This document shows positions 49,612 to 59,828 of a stretch of DNA of 64,000 nt, one piece after another; positions within the stretch are counted from its first letter, which is position 1, and each line of letters begins with the position of its first letter. Below the pieces are notes generated by a model. It was given only the letters and a program-made list of their open reading frames with translations, did not search any database and was not told the DNA's origin. The DNA is from Glacieibacterium sp038210595 (GTDB taxonomy: Bacteria; Pseudomonadota; Alphaproteobacteria; Sphingomonadales; Sphingomonadaceae): positions 1 through 64,000 of the forward strand of contig JBBQWN010000010.1 of assembly GCA_038210595.1 (NCBI GenBank). Direction: 5' to 3'. The translations under genes were made by a program, and so were the position numbers.

Positions 49612-50849
49612 GCCGCCCATTTCAGCTGCCATTGTTCGGGTACTCCGCCCTTCCAGACAATCGGTGCCGCCGGGGCCACATTGTTCAGCCGCAGCACCTG
49701 CCGCACCGTCTCGACGACCAGGGCATGGCCGACCGCCTTGCCCAGGCACTCGTGCAGCCCCTGGCCGAAGGTGAAGCCGTCGCCCTGCGCGCGCGTCTCG
49801 TCGAACACCGACGGGTGCGGATAGACGTGCTCGTCCTGCATCGCGCTGTGGGTGACGGCCAGCACCGTCGTGCCGTTCTTCACCACCGCGGCGTGCGGCG
49901 TGCCGCCGGACAGCTCGACATCGCGGTGCGCGGTGCGGAAGAAATAGGGGAAGGCCGGGTTGAAGCGCAGCGCCTCCAGCGCGAAGCCGTCGAACTTGCC
50001 CGGATCCGGGTCGAGCGCCGCCGCGTGTGCGCGGGCCAGCACGTCGGGGCGTTTCATGATCTCGGCGAGCGCGTTGACGACGCAGTGGTTGGTCGTCTCG
50101 ACCGCGCCGATCAACAGCCCACCGACGTTGAAGATTACGCGCTTGAAATCGAACTGCGGGCTGATGCCGCCCGACAGCCACAGGCGCAGCAGCCGCGCCA
50201 CCGGCTTGTCGCCGCCGGCGCCAAGCTTCACCTCCAGCGTCTTCTTGGCGACCAGGCGCGCGAGATACAGCCCCATCATAAACCCCGCCTTCTGGCGCTT
50301 GTCGATCACGTCCGCGCTGTCGGGCCGATGGTCGAAGGGCTGGTTATGGAAGGCGTCCTGCTGGTTCCAGTAGGACCATTCGAACAGCTTCTGGCGGTCG
50401 GCATCCTCGAAGCCGAACCAGTCCTCGACCAGGCTCAGCGCGACGGCGCGGGCGAGGCCGTGGCTGGCGTCGATCTGGCCGTTGCCGGCGGCGAGGCGGC
50501 GCGCGGCGGTCTCGCCGACATAGGTGCGCATCGCCGGCAGCTGCTCGCGGTCGAGCAGGGTGCGCATGATCGCCTTCTCGCGGACGTGGACTGGCGTCTC
50601 GTCCTGCGCCATCCAGTATTCGCCCTGCTTGGGCTTGTAGAGATCGACCTGGAAGGTCAGGTGGCGGCGCAGGATCAGCGAACAATCGGCATAGCTGGTC
50701 GCCAGGGTGACCTCGGGCGTCGCCAGCACCGGCCGCTCGGCGCGCAGCTCGGCAAAAAACGGCAGCGGCTCGTTCAGCAGCCACGCCCGCGCCTGCATCC
50801 AGCGGGCGCCGGGTGCGAGTCCGTCGAGCTTCGTCAAATACGCGCCCAT
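49608..50849 (-). CDS. cytochrome P450
   Basis: A 413-residue soluble bacterial P450. The haem loop is FTFGQGLHECLGKAVG, with Cys368 as the iron ligand. The ExxR motif is FALEALRFNPAFPYFF near 290, and the I-helix is LLIGAVETTNHCVVNALAEI near 243, where Glu-Thr-Thr replaces the usual acid-alcohol pair only slightly. The ATG at 50849 follows a GGGGAGAGG stretch; a TTG six codons earlier is rejected. It is coupled to the diheme lipoprotein. No ferredoxin or reductase is adjacent, so its redox partners lie elsewhere. Substrate unknown. Confidence 0.92.
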   Translation of the reverse strand: MGAYLTKLDGLAPGARWMQARAWLLNEPLPFFAELRAERPVLATPEVTLATSYADCSLILRRHLTFQVDLYKPKQGEYWMAQDETPVHVREKAIMRTLLDREQLPAMRTYVGETAARRLAAGNGQIDASHGLARAVALSLVEDWFGFEDADRQKLFEWSYWNQQDAFHNQPFDHRPDSADVIDKRQKAGFMMGLYLARLVAKKTLEVKLGAGGDKPVARLLRLWLSGGISPQFDFKRVIFNVGGLLIGAVETTNHCVVNALAEIMKRPDVLARAHAAALDPDPGKFDGFALEALRFNPAFPYFFRTAHRDVELSGGTPHAAVVKNGTTVLAVTHSAMQDEHVYPHPSVFDETRAQGDGFTFGQGLHECLGKAVGHALVVETVRQVLRLNNVAPAAPIVWKGGVPEQWQLKWAA

Positions 50850-50932
50850 GCCCTCTCCCCGTGGCAACCCGGTCGCGACCCTGCCGTAACGATATCCCTA
50901 AGTGGCTAAAGGCGCAATCCGACCCTGGCGCC

Positions 50933-51283
50933 TTACAGGCGCAGTCCGAAGCGCGGGCCGAGCCACACCATCAGCAGGTACAGCGCGATGGTCAGCGCGC
51001 AGCCGGCCAGCAGCGCCGGCCAGAACGGCACGCCGGCGCGGAGCAGCGCCGGGATGACCAGGAACATCGGCAGCGACGGCAGCACGAACCAGAACGTCGC
51101 CTGCGCGTGATCGGCCATGTTGGCGGCGTCGGGCCGGTCGCGCCACAGCCAGATCATGCCGAGCACCGACACCAAAGGCAGCGAGGCGACGAGCGCGCCG
51201 AAGCCCGGGTTGCGCCTGGCGATCACCGACACCGCGGCGATGAGCGCGCCGGAGACCAGCGCCTTGACGGCAAGGTAGAGCAT
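50933..51283 (-). CDS. DUF3147-like membrane protein
   Basis: A 116-residue protein with four predicted helices: LYLAVKALVSGALIAAVSVI (about 2-21), FGALVASLPLVSVLGMIWLW (about 28-47), TFWFVLPSLPMFLVIPALL (about 63-81) and FWPALLAGCALTIALYLLMV (about 87-106). The ALVASLPLVS and HAQATFWFVLPSLPMFL patterns match the DUF3147 family. Function unknown. It is divergent from the TSUP permease gene, with 79 bases between the starts. The ATG at 51281-51283 begins the first helix. Confidence 0.75.
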   Translation of the reverse strand: MLYLAVKALVSGALIAAVSVIARRNPGFGALVASLPLVSVLGMIWLWRDRPDAANMADHAQATFWFVLPSLPMFLVIPALLRAGVPFWPALLAGCALTIALYLLMVWLGPRFGLRL

Positions 51284-51362
51284 CGCCCGACGGGCTATCA
51301 CGGCGGACGTAGAGTGGCCAAGCGGACTTGCCGCGCTGGCACGCCCATGCCACCCGGCCCGG

Positions 51363-52100
51363 ATGCTGTGGGTGCTCCTGTTTCTGGCCGGCGTCTGGGC
51401 GGGCGCGCAGAATGCGCTGGCGGGCGGCGGCTCGTTCATCACACTGCCGGCGCTGATCGCCGTCGGTCTGGACCCGCGCGCCGCCAATATCACGTCGACG
51501 ATCGCGCTGTTCCCGGGGCAGGTGACGACCGGCTGGGCGGGCCGGTCGCTGGTCGCCGGCGCCGAGCGGCTGCGCTTCCGCACGCTGGCGCTGATCAGCC
51601 TGGCGGGCGGCGTCGCGGGCGCCTTCCTGCTGCTGCGCACGCCGTCGGCGCTGTTCGCCGCGATGGTGCCGTGGCTGGTGCTGGCCGCGACCGCGCTGTT
51701 CGCGTGGAGCAGCTTCGGACCGAAACCAAAGACGGTGCGCGCGCCGCCGCCGGCGTGGGTGTCGGCGGCGATCCAGGCGGTGATCGCGCTGTACGGCGGC
51801 TTCTTCGGCGGCGGCGCGGGGATCATGACACTGGCGGCGCTGACGCTGGCGCAGATGCCGGTGCGCAACGCCGCGGGCACCAAGAACGTGCTGGTCGCGC
51901 TCGCCAACATCTCGGCGGCGGCGGTGTTCGCGTTCTCGGGCTCGGTCGCTTGGGCGCACGCGCTGGCGATCGGCGCGGGGTCCATGGCGGGCGGCTATGC
52001 AGGCGCGCTGGCGCTGCGGCGGGTGCCCGCGGGGGCGCTGAAAGTGGGTGTCGTCGCGATCGGCGTCGCGCTGACGATCGGGCTGTTCCTGCGGACCTAG
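51363..52100 (+). CDS. TSUP (TauE/SafE) family permease
   Basis: A 245-residue membrane protein with about eight helices and the two family repeats: AGAQNALAGGGSFITLPALI (about 13-32) and ALYGGFFGGGAGIMTLAALT (about 142-161). Members export sulfite, sulfoacetate or other organic anions; which applies here is unknown. Its final CTAG also provides the stop codon of the Wzz-like gene on the other strand. The ATG at 51363 directly begins the first helix. Confidence 0.88.
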   Translation: MLWVLLFLAGVWAGAQNALAGGGSFITLPALIAVGLDPRAANITSTIALFPGQVTTGWAGRSLVAGAERLRFRTLALISLAGGVAGAFLLLRTPSALFAAMVPWLVLAATALFAWSSFGPKPKTVRAPPPAWVSAAIQAVIALYGGFFGGGAGIMTLAALTLAQMPVRNAAGTKNVLVALANISAAAVFAFSGSVAWAHALAIGAGSMAGGYAGALALRRVPAGALKVGVVAIGVALTIGLFLRT

Positions 52101-53461
52101 GCTGCGGCGGTGGCCTGGCGACGGCCGAACGGCCACCAGCGGCGCGGGCGGGTCGACTTCAGCACCGCCAGCACCGGCACGCCCGCCGCGCCGGCAAGGT
52201 CCTGCGGCACCAGCAGCTCGCGCCGCCACAGTCCGTCGAGCAGCACCGACACCAGCCCCAGCCCCAGCCCGAACAGCGCCGCGAGCAGCGCGTTGATCGG
52301 GATGTTCGGGGCGACCGGCTCGTTGCTGGTGATGACGTCGCCCATCACCACCAGGCCGCTTTCTGTGCGCTCCGACGCTTGGCGGGCATTGGCGAGATTG
52401 GCCTCCAGCCGCTGCAGCTCGCCGCCGCGCAGCGCCACCAAACGCTGCGCCTGGACGACGCGCAGGTTGACCGGGGCGTTGTTCAGCAGGCGCTCGCGCT
52501 CGGCCTGGAAGGCGGCGTCATTCTCTTCGCTCAGCCGCTGCGCCGCGTTGGCGGTGGCCGCACCCTGGGCCCGCAGCGCCGCCGTCGCCTTGGCGATCTG
52601 CCCGACCAGCACGGCGCGCTGCTCAATCAGCGCGTCATAATTGGGATTGGCGGTACCCAGTGTGTTGTCGGCGAGCGACAGGTCCTGCTCGACCGCGACC
52701 AGCTGGCGGCGAAGCCCGTCGAGCTGCAGCGAGGTCGACCGCTGCAACGCGCTGCCGACATCGCGCTGGGCCGCCAGCTGCGCCGTCCGGCCCTGGTTCG
52801 CGAGGCTGTTCAGCATGCCGCTGCGCGTATCTTCGCCGCGGTAGTCGAGCACGGTGCCGGTCTCGCGCTGCACCGCGATCAGCTTGGCGCGCGCGTCGTC
52901 GTAGCTGGCGCGCGCCGGCTTGAGAAGCGTTTCGAACCGCGCCGCGCGCCGCGCCGCCGCCTCGGTCTGCAGCGCCAGCGCGGTTTCGATATAGGCTTCG
53001 CGGATCGCCCGGACGATGGTCGCCGCGGCCTCCGGATCGGGGGCGCGGTAGACGATCTCCAGCGTGCCGCCGCCCTCCAGCGGATAGGCCCCGATCGCGC
53101 CGAGCAGCCGCCCCGCCGCCCAGGTCTTGATGTCGCCGACGCCGCCGGTCGCCTGCTGCCACGAATCGATCACCGCGGGATTGGTGGTCCAGCCGAGCTT
53201 GTCGATGATCGCCTCGCCGACGCGGTTGCTGGTCACCAGCAGCTGCTGGGTCTGGACATAGGCTTCGCTGTTCTTGGTGCCGTACGTGGTGCCGTCGACG
53301 GGATCGGGCATCATCAGTTCGAGGATGACGCGGGCCTTGGCCTCATAGGACTTGGGCAATTGCGTGCTGATCAACATGGCGCCGGCCAGGCACGCGAGCG
53401 TGCAGACCAGCACGCGCCAGCGTCCGCTCCACACCAGGGCCCCGAGTTGCGACAGTGACAC
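52097..53461 (-). CDS. polysaccharide chain-length determinant (Wzz-like) protein
   Basis: A 454-residue inner-membrane co-polymerase. There is an N-terminal helix (WRVLVCTLACLAGAMLISTQ, about 14-33), a long periplasmic coiled-coil region (about 150-370, for example LLKPARASYDDARAKLIAVQ), a second helix (INALLAALFGLGLGLVSVLL, about 398-417) and a basic C-terminal tail (TRPRRWWPFGRR). There is no tyrosine kinase domain. It probably controls the length of an exported polysaccharide made with the flippase and polymerase encoded divergently. It has a four-base convergent overlap with the TSUP gene. Confidence 0.85.
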   Translation of the reverse strand: MSLSQLGALVWSGRWRVLVCTLACLAGAMLISTQLPKSYEAKARVILELMMPDPVDGTTYGTKNSEAYVQTQQLLVTSNRVGEAIIDKLGWTTNPAVIDSWQQATGGVGDIKTWAAGRLLGAIGAYPLEGGGTLEIVYRAPDPEAAATIVRAIREAYIETALALQTEAAARRAARFETLLKPARASYDDARAKLIAVQRETGTVLDYRGEDTRSGMLNSLANQGRTAQLAAQRDVGSALQRSTSLQLDGLRRQLVAVEQDLSLADNTLGTANPNYDALIEQRAVLVGQIAKATAALRAQGAATANAAQRLSEENDAAFQAERERLLNNAPVNLRVVQAQRLVALRGGELQRLEANLANARQASERTESGLVVMGDVITSNEPVAPNIPINALLAALFGLGLGLVSVLLDGLWRRELLVPQDLAGAAGVPVLAVLKSTRPRRWWPFGRRQATAAA

Positions 53462-53603
53462 GTGCGTTGCGTTCCATCAGCGGTTGCGCGGCGCCCTTGT
53501 GAAGCGAACCGCGCCCCGGTTCAACCGCGGATGCGTGGGCGAACCGCCACGCGGTCCGCATGCGTGGTTGTGCGAAACCGCGGCGGCCTTAAAGCGTCCT
53601 GCC

Positions 53604-54923
53604 ATGAGACAGCGATTGGCGCAGGCGCGGGCGGTCATGGCACCGGGCCGTCTCGGTGGCCAGGTCGTCATGGCGTTCGGCCTGAAGATCTGGACCGCGG
53701 TCGCCAGCTTCGGGGTGTCGTGGCTGATCGCCCGCCAATTCGGCGCGGCAGGCAGCGGGCATTTCGGCATCGCGGTCTCGACGCTGACCATCCTCTGCTT
53801 CTTCGTGCTCGGCGGGCTTGATGTGATCATGGTGCGCATCGCGGCCGGCGACCTGCGCGAAGGCAACCGGGCGGCGGCGCGCGGCGCCATCGGCCGCGGC
53901 GCGCTGACCGTGGCGGTGCTCGCGCCGGTGACCATCGGGGTGCTGTGGCTGCTGCGCGACGGCTTCGCGCGCGACGTCCTGAAGCAGCCCGGCATGACCG
54001 GGCTGCTCGGCATCATGCTGTGGGTGACGGTGCCGCTGGCGTTGCAGCGCATGGCGTCGGCCGGGCTGCGCGCCGCGGGCTATGTGTTCGCGTCGCAACT
54101 GTTCGACGGTCCGGTCGCGACGACGCTCAACCTGCTTGTCATGGGAGCGGTAGCGCTGGCCGGGCGCGGTACGCTGGAGCTCTCCGCGGCGATCTATCTG
54201 GCTGGGGTCAGCATCGGCTGCGCCGGGGCGTGGATCGTGCTGCGCCGCGTCGTCCGCGACTGGCCCGCGGCGCTGCCGCCGCCGGTGATCCCGCTGATCA
54301 TCGCCGGCCTGCCGGTGCTGGCGTCGAACCTCAGCAACCTGTTCACCGAATGGTTCACGACCGTCTCGCTCGGCGCCAGCTGGCCCGCCGCGGTGGTCGG
54401 CCAGTACCGCGCGGCGTGGCAGTTCGTCGCCGTCGCCGGCCTCGTCCAGATCGCCATGGACACGATCATCGGGCCGCGGATCGCTGCGGCGGCGCGGGTC
54501 GGCGCGATGGACGAGATCGCGCAGATCGCGCGGAAGGGCCTGCTATTGGCGCTGGCGCTGGCGACTCCGGTGTTCGTCGTGCTGATCGCGTTTCCGGCCC
54601 CGCTGCTGGGAGTCTTCGGGCCGGAGTTCCGGGGCGGCGCGCTGGCGCTGCAGATCCTCGCCATCGGTCAGCTGGTGCGGCTGGCGAGCGGGCCACTCGG
54701 CTCGATCCTGGTGATGACCGGCAACCAGCGCTGGGTGCTGGTCTATGCCGGGCTGGGCGTCGCGCTGTGCGTCGGGTTCGTGGCGCTGCTGGTGCCGGCT
54801 TATGGTGCCGTCGGCGCGGCGATCGCGACCAGCGCGACGGTGGTGCTGCGCAACGTCGCGGCCGGGCTGATTGTCCAGTTCCGGCTCGGGATCAACCTGT
54901 TCAGCCGCCGCCGGCTGGGTTAG
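53604..54923 (+). CDS. polysaccharide flippase (Wzx/MATE-like)
   Basis: A 439-residue membrane protein with about 12-14 helices of the MVF/MOP flippase superfamily. GQVVMAFGLKIWTAVASFGV (about 19-38) and SWLIARQFGAAGSGHFGIAV (about 39-58) are the typical first two helices, with repeated helices to the end. It would flip lipid-linked repeat units across the inner membrane. The ATG at 53604 is chosen because it starts the soluble N-terminal tip just before the first helix; a much longer open frame upstream covers the intergenic region and is rejected. A 9-base gap leads to the polymerase gene. Confidence 0.85.
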   Translation: MRQRLAQARAVMAPGRLGGQVVMAFGLKIWTAVASFGVSWLIARQFGAAGSGHFGIAVSTLTILCFFVLGGLDVIMVRIAAGDLREGNRAAARGAIGRGALTVAVLAPVTIGVLWLLRDGFARDVLKQPGMTGLLGIMLWVTVPLALQRMASAGLRAAGYVFASQLFDGPVATTLNLLVMGAVALAGRGTLELSAAIYLAGVSIGCAGAWIVLRRVVRDWPAALPPPVIPLIIAGLPVLASNLSNLFTEWFTTVSLGASWPAAVVGQYRAAWQFVAVAGLVQIAMDTIIGPRIAAAARVGAMDEIAQIARKGLLLALALATPVFVVLIAFPAPLLGVFGPEFRGGALALQILAIGQLVRLASGPLGSILVMTGNQRWVLVYAGLGVALCVGFVALLVPAYGAVGAAIATSATVVLRNVAAGLIVQFRLGINLFSRRRLG

Positions 54924-54932
54924 ACACCAGGC

Positions 54933-56531
54933 ATGGCATCGGCGGCTTCCCCCCTGCAACCCTATGTCCGCGGCCGCGCCGGCCGTCGCATCCGGCCGTT
55001 CTCGCTGGCGTTCATGGCCGTCTATTCGCTCGCCACCGGTGCCGCCGTCGCGCTGCTGCCGGCGGAGTTGCTGTTCATCCTGGCGATTCCGCTGCTGATC
55101 GCGGTGCCGATCATCCTGTGGCTGATGCCCGACGGCGGCTATGTACCGGAAGCCACGATCGCGACGCTGTTGATCAGCTTTATCGTCGCCTACCTGCTGT
55201 GGCCGAACTATCTGGCGCTCGACCTGCCGGGCTTGCCGTGGATCAATCCGGCGCGGGTGGTGGTGTTCGGCCTGCTGGCGATCGCACTCTATAGTTTCTC
55301 GACTTCGTCCCGGATGCGCGGCGAGACCGGCGCGGCGCTGGCGGCGCTGCCGTTCGTCCGCAACGTCTTCTGGATTTTCCTGGCGACCACGGTGGTGTCG
55401 CTGCCGCTGTCCGACCTGCCGTCACTGTCGCTGAACCGCTGGGCGAACAACCAGATTTTCTGGACATTCCTGTTCCTGCTGTCGGCGTGGCTGTCGACCC
55501 GCGAGGGTGTCATCGCGCGGATCGGCCGGGTCATCACCTGGTCGACGATCATCGTTGCGCTCGACGTGCTGTACGAGTTCAGCATCGCGCAGGTGCCGTG
55601 GATGAACCACATCCCGTCGTTCCTGCGCGTCGACGAGGCGTATCTGACCAACGTGCTCAAGTCGCAGGCGCGCGCCGGTACCGATATCTATCGCGCCCGC
55701 GGCACGTTCTCGGTGTCGCTGATCTGCGCCGAGTATTTTGCCATCGCCTATCCGTTCATGATCCATGCGCTGCTGACGGCGCGCGGCAACCTGGCCCGGG
55801 TGGCGCTGTTCCTCGGCCTGGTCGCCGTGCTGGCGGCGATCTGGTTCACCAACGCGCGGTCCGGCATGATCGGCTTTTTCATGTCGGTCTTCCTGTACGG
55901 CGGCTTTGCGGCGCTGCGCTATTGGCGGCGCAACCGGCAGAGCTTGGCCGCGGCGTCGATCATGGCGATGCTGCCGGTCGCGGCGATGCTGTTCATGGTC
56001 CTCGCGGTGACCTGGCCGCGGCTGCACAACATGACGTTCGGCGGCGCCCAGCACCAGCCGAGCAGCGACGCGCGTAACGCCCAGTGGGCGATGGGCACGC
56101 CCAAGATCAAGGCCAACCCGATCGGCCACGGCACCGCCCGCAGCGGCCATACGCTGGGCTATACGAACCGCGGCGGGCAGCTGACCATCGATACCTATTA
56201 TCTGTCGCTGCTGCTGGAATACGGCGTCGTCGGCTTCGCGGCGTTCATCGCCATGTTCGGCGGGCAGGCGTGGTACGGGGCTCGCATGTATTTCGCGGCC
56301 GCGCCCGGCGAAGAGGACTTCGCCGGGCCGGTGACGATCGCGCTGCTCAACTTCCTGGTCATCAAGTCGGTGCTGAGTTCGGAATTCAACATGCCGCTCG
56401 CGTTCATCTTCCTCGGCATGCTGACAGCGATCGCCTGGCGGCAGCAGCAGCGGCTGGGCGTCGCCGCGCCGGTGCACCCGGCCGGGGCACGCCACGCCCC
56501 CGCCAGCAGCGGCGCGCTCGCCCCGGCCTGA
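54933..56531 (+). CDS. O-antigen ligase/polymerase-like membrane protein
   Basis: A 532-residue protein with about 12 helices and a large periplasmic loop, in the O-antigen ligase/Wzy family. The family segment IWFTNARSGMIGFFMSVFLY (about 306-325) contains the Arg-Ser-Gly pattern, and IGHGTARSGHTLGYTNRGG (about 395-413) with IDTYYLSLLLEYGVVGFAAF follows in the usual order. It lies nine bases behind the flippase gene, so it probably polymerises the flipped repeat units. It might instead be a ligase. The ATG at 54933 is used. Confidence 0.85.
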   Translation: MASAASPLQPYVRGRAGRRIRPFSLAFMAVYSLATGAAVALLPAELLFILAIPLLIAVPIILWLMPDGGYVPEATIATLLISFIVAYLLWPNYLALDLPGLPWINPARVVVFGLLAIALYSFSTSSRMRGETGAALAALPFVRNVFWIFLATTVVSLPLSDLPSLSLNRWANNQIFWTFLFLLSAWLSTREGVIARIGRVITWSTIIVALDVLYEFSIAQVPWMNHIPSFLRVDEAYLTNVLKSQARAGTDIYRARGTFSVSLICAEYFAIAYPFMIHALLTARGNLARVALFLGLVAVLAAIWFTNARSGMIGFFMSVFLYGGFAALRYWRRNRQSLAAASIMAMLPVAAMLFMVLAVTWPRLHNMTFGGAQHQPSSDARNAQWAMGTPKIKANPIGHGTARSGHTLGYTNRGGQLTIDTYYLSLLLEYGVVGFAAFIAMFGGQAWYGARMYFAAAPGEEDFAGPVTIALLNFLVIKSVLSSEFNMPLAFIFLGMLTAIAWRQQQRLGVAAPVHPAGARHAPASSGALAPA

Positions 56532-56535
56532 CCCC

Positions 56536-58377
56536 TCAGGGGGCGAGCACCCCGGCGAGATGGCCGTAGCTGCCGAGGTGCGACAGGTCGAACGAGGCCG
56601 CGCCGATGCCGTCGAGGTTGGCAAAGCCGGCGTGCAGCGCCGCCGCCGCGCCGGCCGCTTTCAACGCATAGGCGGCGATGTCGCCACCGGTCGCGGTCCC
56701 GGCGAACACGCCCGACAGCGCCGTGCCCCGGCCGGTCTTGCTGTCCCAGATGTCGAGATTGTCGCGCCACACCAGCGCGCTGTTGTTGCCGTTGTCGAGC
56801 AGCAGCGGCGCGATGTTCCGCTCGACCACCACGTTGCTGGTGTTGCCGATGTTGATGCCGGCCTCCAGATAGCCGCCCGGCGCGCTGGTCACGGTATTGC
56901 CGCGGACCACCGCGCCGTTGGTGCCGGTGACCGTGATGCCGTGCCGCGCGTCGCCGTTGTAGAGGTTGTTCTCGATGACGAAGTCGCTGTGCCGGAAGGC
57001 CGCGTTCTCGGCGCGGATGAAGATACCCTGCACGCCGTTGTTCGCGCCCTGCAGGATGACGTTGTCGCGGATCGCGATATGGGTCGAGCCTTCGTCGACG
57101 CCGCTGTTCCAGAACTGGATGGCGTCGCTGTGGTCGCTCTTCTGCCAATTCGGCTGGAACGCGGTGAACTTGTTCTGGGCGATGACGACGTCGTGCACGG
57201 CGGCGAAGTCGAAGCCCTCTCGCACCGCGGCGACGCTGTTACCGACGACGATCAGCCCGGTGTCGTGATCGAAGACGGCTGCGTTGTTCAATTGCTCGAA
57301 GGTAGAATCGACGACCCTGACGTCATTGCTGTACGAGACACGCAGGCCGACCCCGTCGTTCCAGGCGTTGTTGTCCAGCGAACCAGTGAAATCGACCCCG
57401 ATGAAGCCGATCCGGCTCGACCGGCTGACATAGGTCGCCTGGACGAAATCGGCCTCGCCGGGGGCAAGCACGCGGTGGATGTCGATGTCGTTGAACACGA
57501 TGCCCGACGAATCGGCGATCCGCAGGCCGGTCAGCACCGCGTCGTTGGCGGCGTTCGCGGACTTGATCGTCACCGTATCGGTAAAGCTTTTTCGGGAAAT
57601 CGTCACCTGCCCGTAGTCGCCGGGCGCGAGCAGGATGGTCTCGCCGCCCCGGGCGGCGGCGATGGCGGCGTTCAGCGCGGCCGCGCCGGCGACATTGACC
57701 ACCACGCCAACCCCGCTCTGAACGACCGGCGCATGGCTGATCACGGCATTGTTGGCGAACGTCAGCCCGGTGCCGCCCTTGGCGCCGGTATCCCAGTCCG
57801 GGGTGACGCCGTCGAAGCGGTTGCCGGTGAAGCTGGCGTTCTGCAGCCCCGAGATGTTGAAGCTCTTGATGACGCCGGTCAGGGTATTGCCGCTCACCGT
57901 CAGGCCGGTGCTGTCGGACAGGATGACCGCGTTCTTCCACTGCTCGAAGCTGGAGCCGGTGATGGTCACGTCCTGGCTGCCGGTGATGCGCAGGCCGGTG
58001 CCGTCGTTGGCGGCGTTGCCGTCGAGCGAACCGGTGAAATCGACGCCGACGATGGCGATCCGCGACGACGACGAGATATAAGCGGCCTGGGTGAAATCGG
58101 CCTCGCCGGGCGCGAGCACGCGGTGCAGGTCGAGATCCTCGGAGCGCAGGTTCGACGACGCGCTGACCCTGAGGTCGGTGATCACCGCGTCATTGGCCGG
58201 ATCGGCGGACTTGATCGTGACGGTCGACGTGGCCTGCAGGTTCTTGATGGTCAGCGCGCCGTAGTTGCCGGCGGCGAGCAGGATGGTCTCCCCACCCCTG
58301 GCGGCCTTGATCGCAGCGTTCAGCTGCGCGGCGTTGCTGACATTGATGATCCGAGCGGCGGTCGTGGCGATGGGCAT
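56536..58377 (-). CDS. right-handed beta-helix protein with internal duplication
   Basis: A 613-residue protein made largely of parallel beta-helix repeats. Residues of about 15-230 and 231-440 are two copies of one unit. The pairs are QLNAAIKAARGGETILLA against ALNAAIAAARGGETILLA, and HRVLAPGEADFTQAAYIS against HRVLAPGEADFVQATYVS. Beta-helix proteins in exopolysaccharide loci are often lyases, hydrolases or epimerases acting on the polymer. No signal peptide is seen, so export, if any, would need another route. The ATG at 58375-58377 follows GGGAGA. It faces the polymerase gene with a four-base gap. Confidence 0.8.
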   Translation of the reverse strand: MPIATTAARIINVSNAAQLNAAIKAARGGETILLAAGNYGALTIKNLQATSTVTIKSADPANDAVITDLRVSASSNLRSEDLDLHRVLAPGEADFTQAAYISSSSRIAIVGVDFTGSLDGNAANDGTGLRITGSQDVTITGSSFEQWKNAVILSDSTGLTVSGNTLTGVIKSFNISGLQNASFTGNRFDGVTPDWDTGAKGGTGLTFANNAVISHAPVVQSGVGVVVNVAGAAALNAAIAAARGGETILLAPGDYGQVTISRKSFTDTVTIKSANAANDAVLTGLRIADSSGIVFNDIDIHRVLAPGEADFVQATYVSRSSRIGFIGVDFTGSLDNNAWNDGVGLRVSYSNDVRVVDSTFEQLNNAAVFDHDTGLIVVGNSVAAVREGFDFAAVHDVVIAQNKFTAFQPNWQKSDHSDAIQFWNSGVDEGSTHIAIRDNVILQGANNGVQGIFIRAENAAFRHSDFVIENNLYNGDARHGITVTGTNGAVVRGNTVTSAPGGYLEAGINIGNTSNVVVERNIAPLLLDNGNNSALVWRDNLDIWDSKTGRGTALSGVFAGTATGGDIAAYALKAAGAAAALHAGFANLDGIGAASFDLSHLGSYGHLAGVLAP

Positions 58378-58517
58378 GGCGAAATCTCCCGCATTCGGGG
58401 TCGCCAGCCGGACCGGCAGCGCCACCGAGACTGCGTCGGCACAATGCCGATGCCTCGATAGTCACGTCGGGACGGGGCCGCGATTGCGGGAAATTGGGCG
58501 CACCAAGTGCGTTACTG

Positions 58518-58540
58518 CCAAAGTAACCACAACACTTTGG
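58518..58540. repeat. small hairpin between glutaryl-CoA dehydrogenase and beta-helix genes
   Basis: CCAAAGT (58518-58524) pairs with ACTTTGG (58534-58540) around a nine-base loop, in an AT-richer patch of the 191-base gap 58378-58568. It could be a weak terminator for the dehydrogenase gene or an operator for the beta-helix gene, both read leftward. Nothing else was seen in this gap. Confidence 0.35.
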
Positions 58541-58568
58541 TGAAGTTCGGTTTACCCTGGGTCGCGGG

Positions 58569-59789
<1,221 letters not shown>

Positions 59790-59828
59790 GGCCGCCTCAA
59801 TACCGGAAGCCGCCGCGCAATCCCAGCC

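Noticed and set aside
53462..53603. Direct repeats (GCATGCGTGG-like) between wzz-like and flippase genes as iterons
   Set aside because: Only two imperfect copies are present and nothing suggests a replication origin or phage site; ordinary promoter region is the simpler view.
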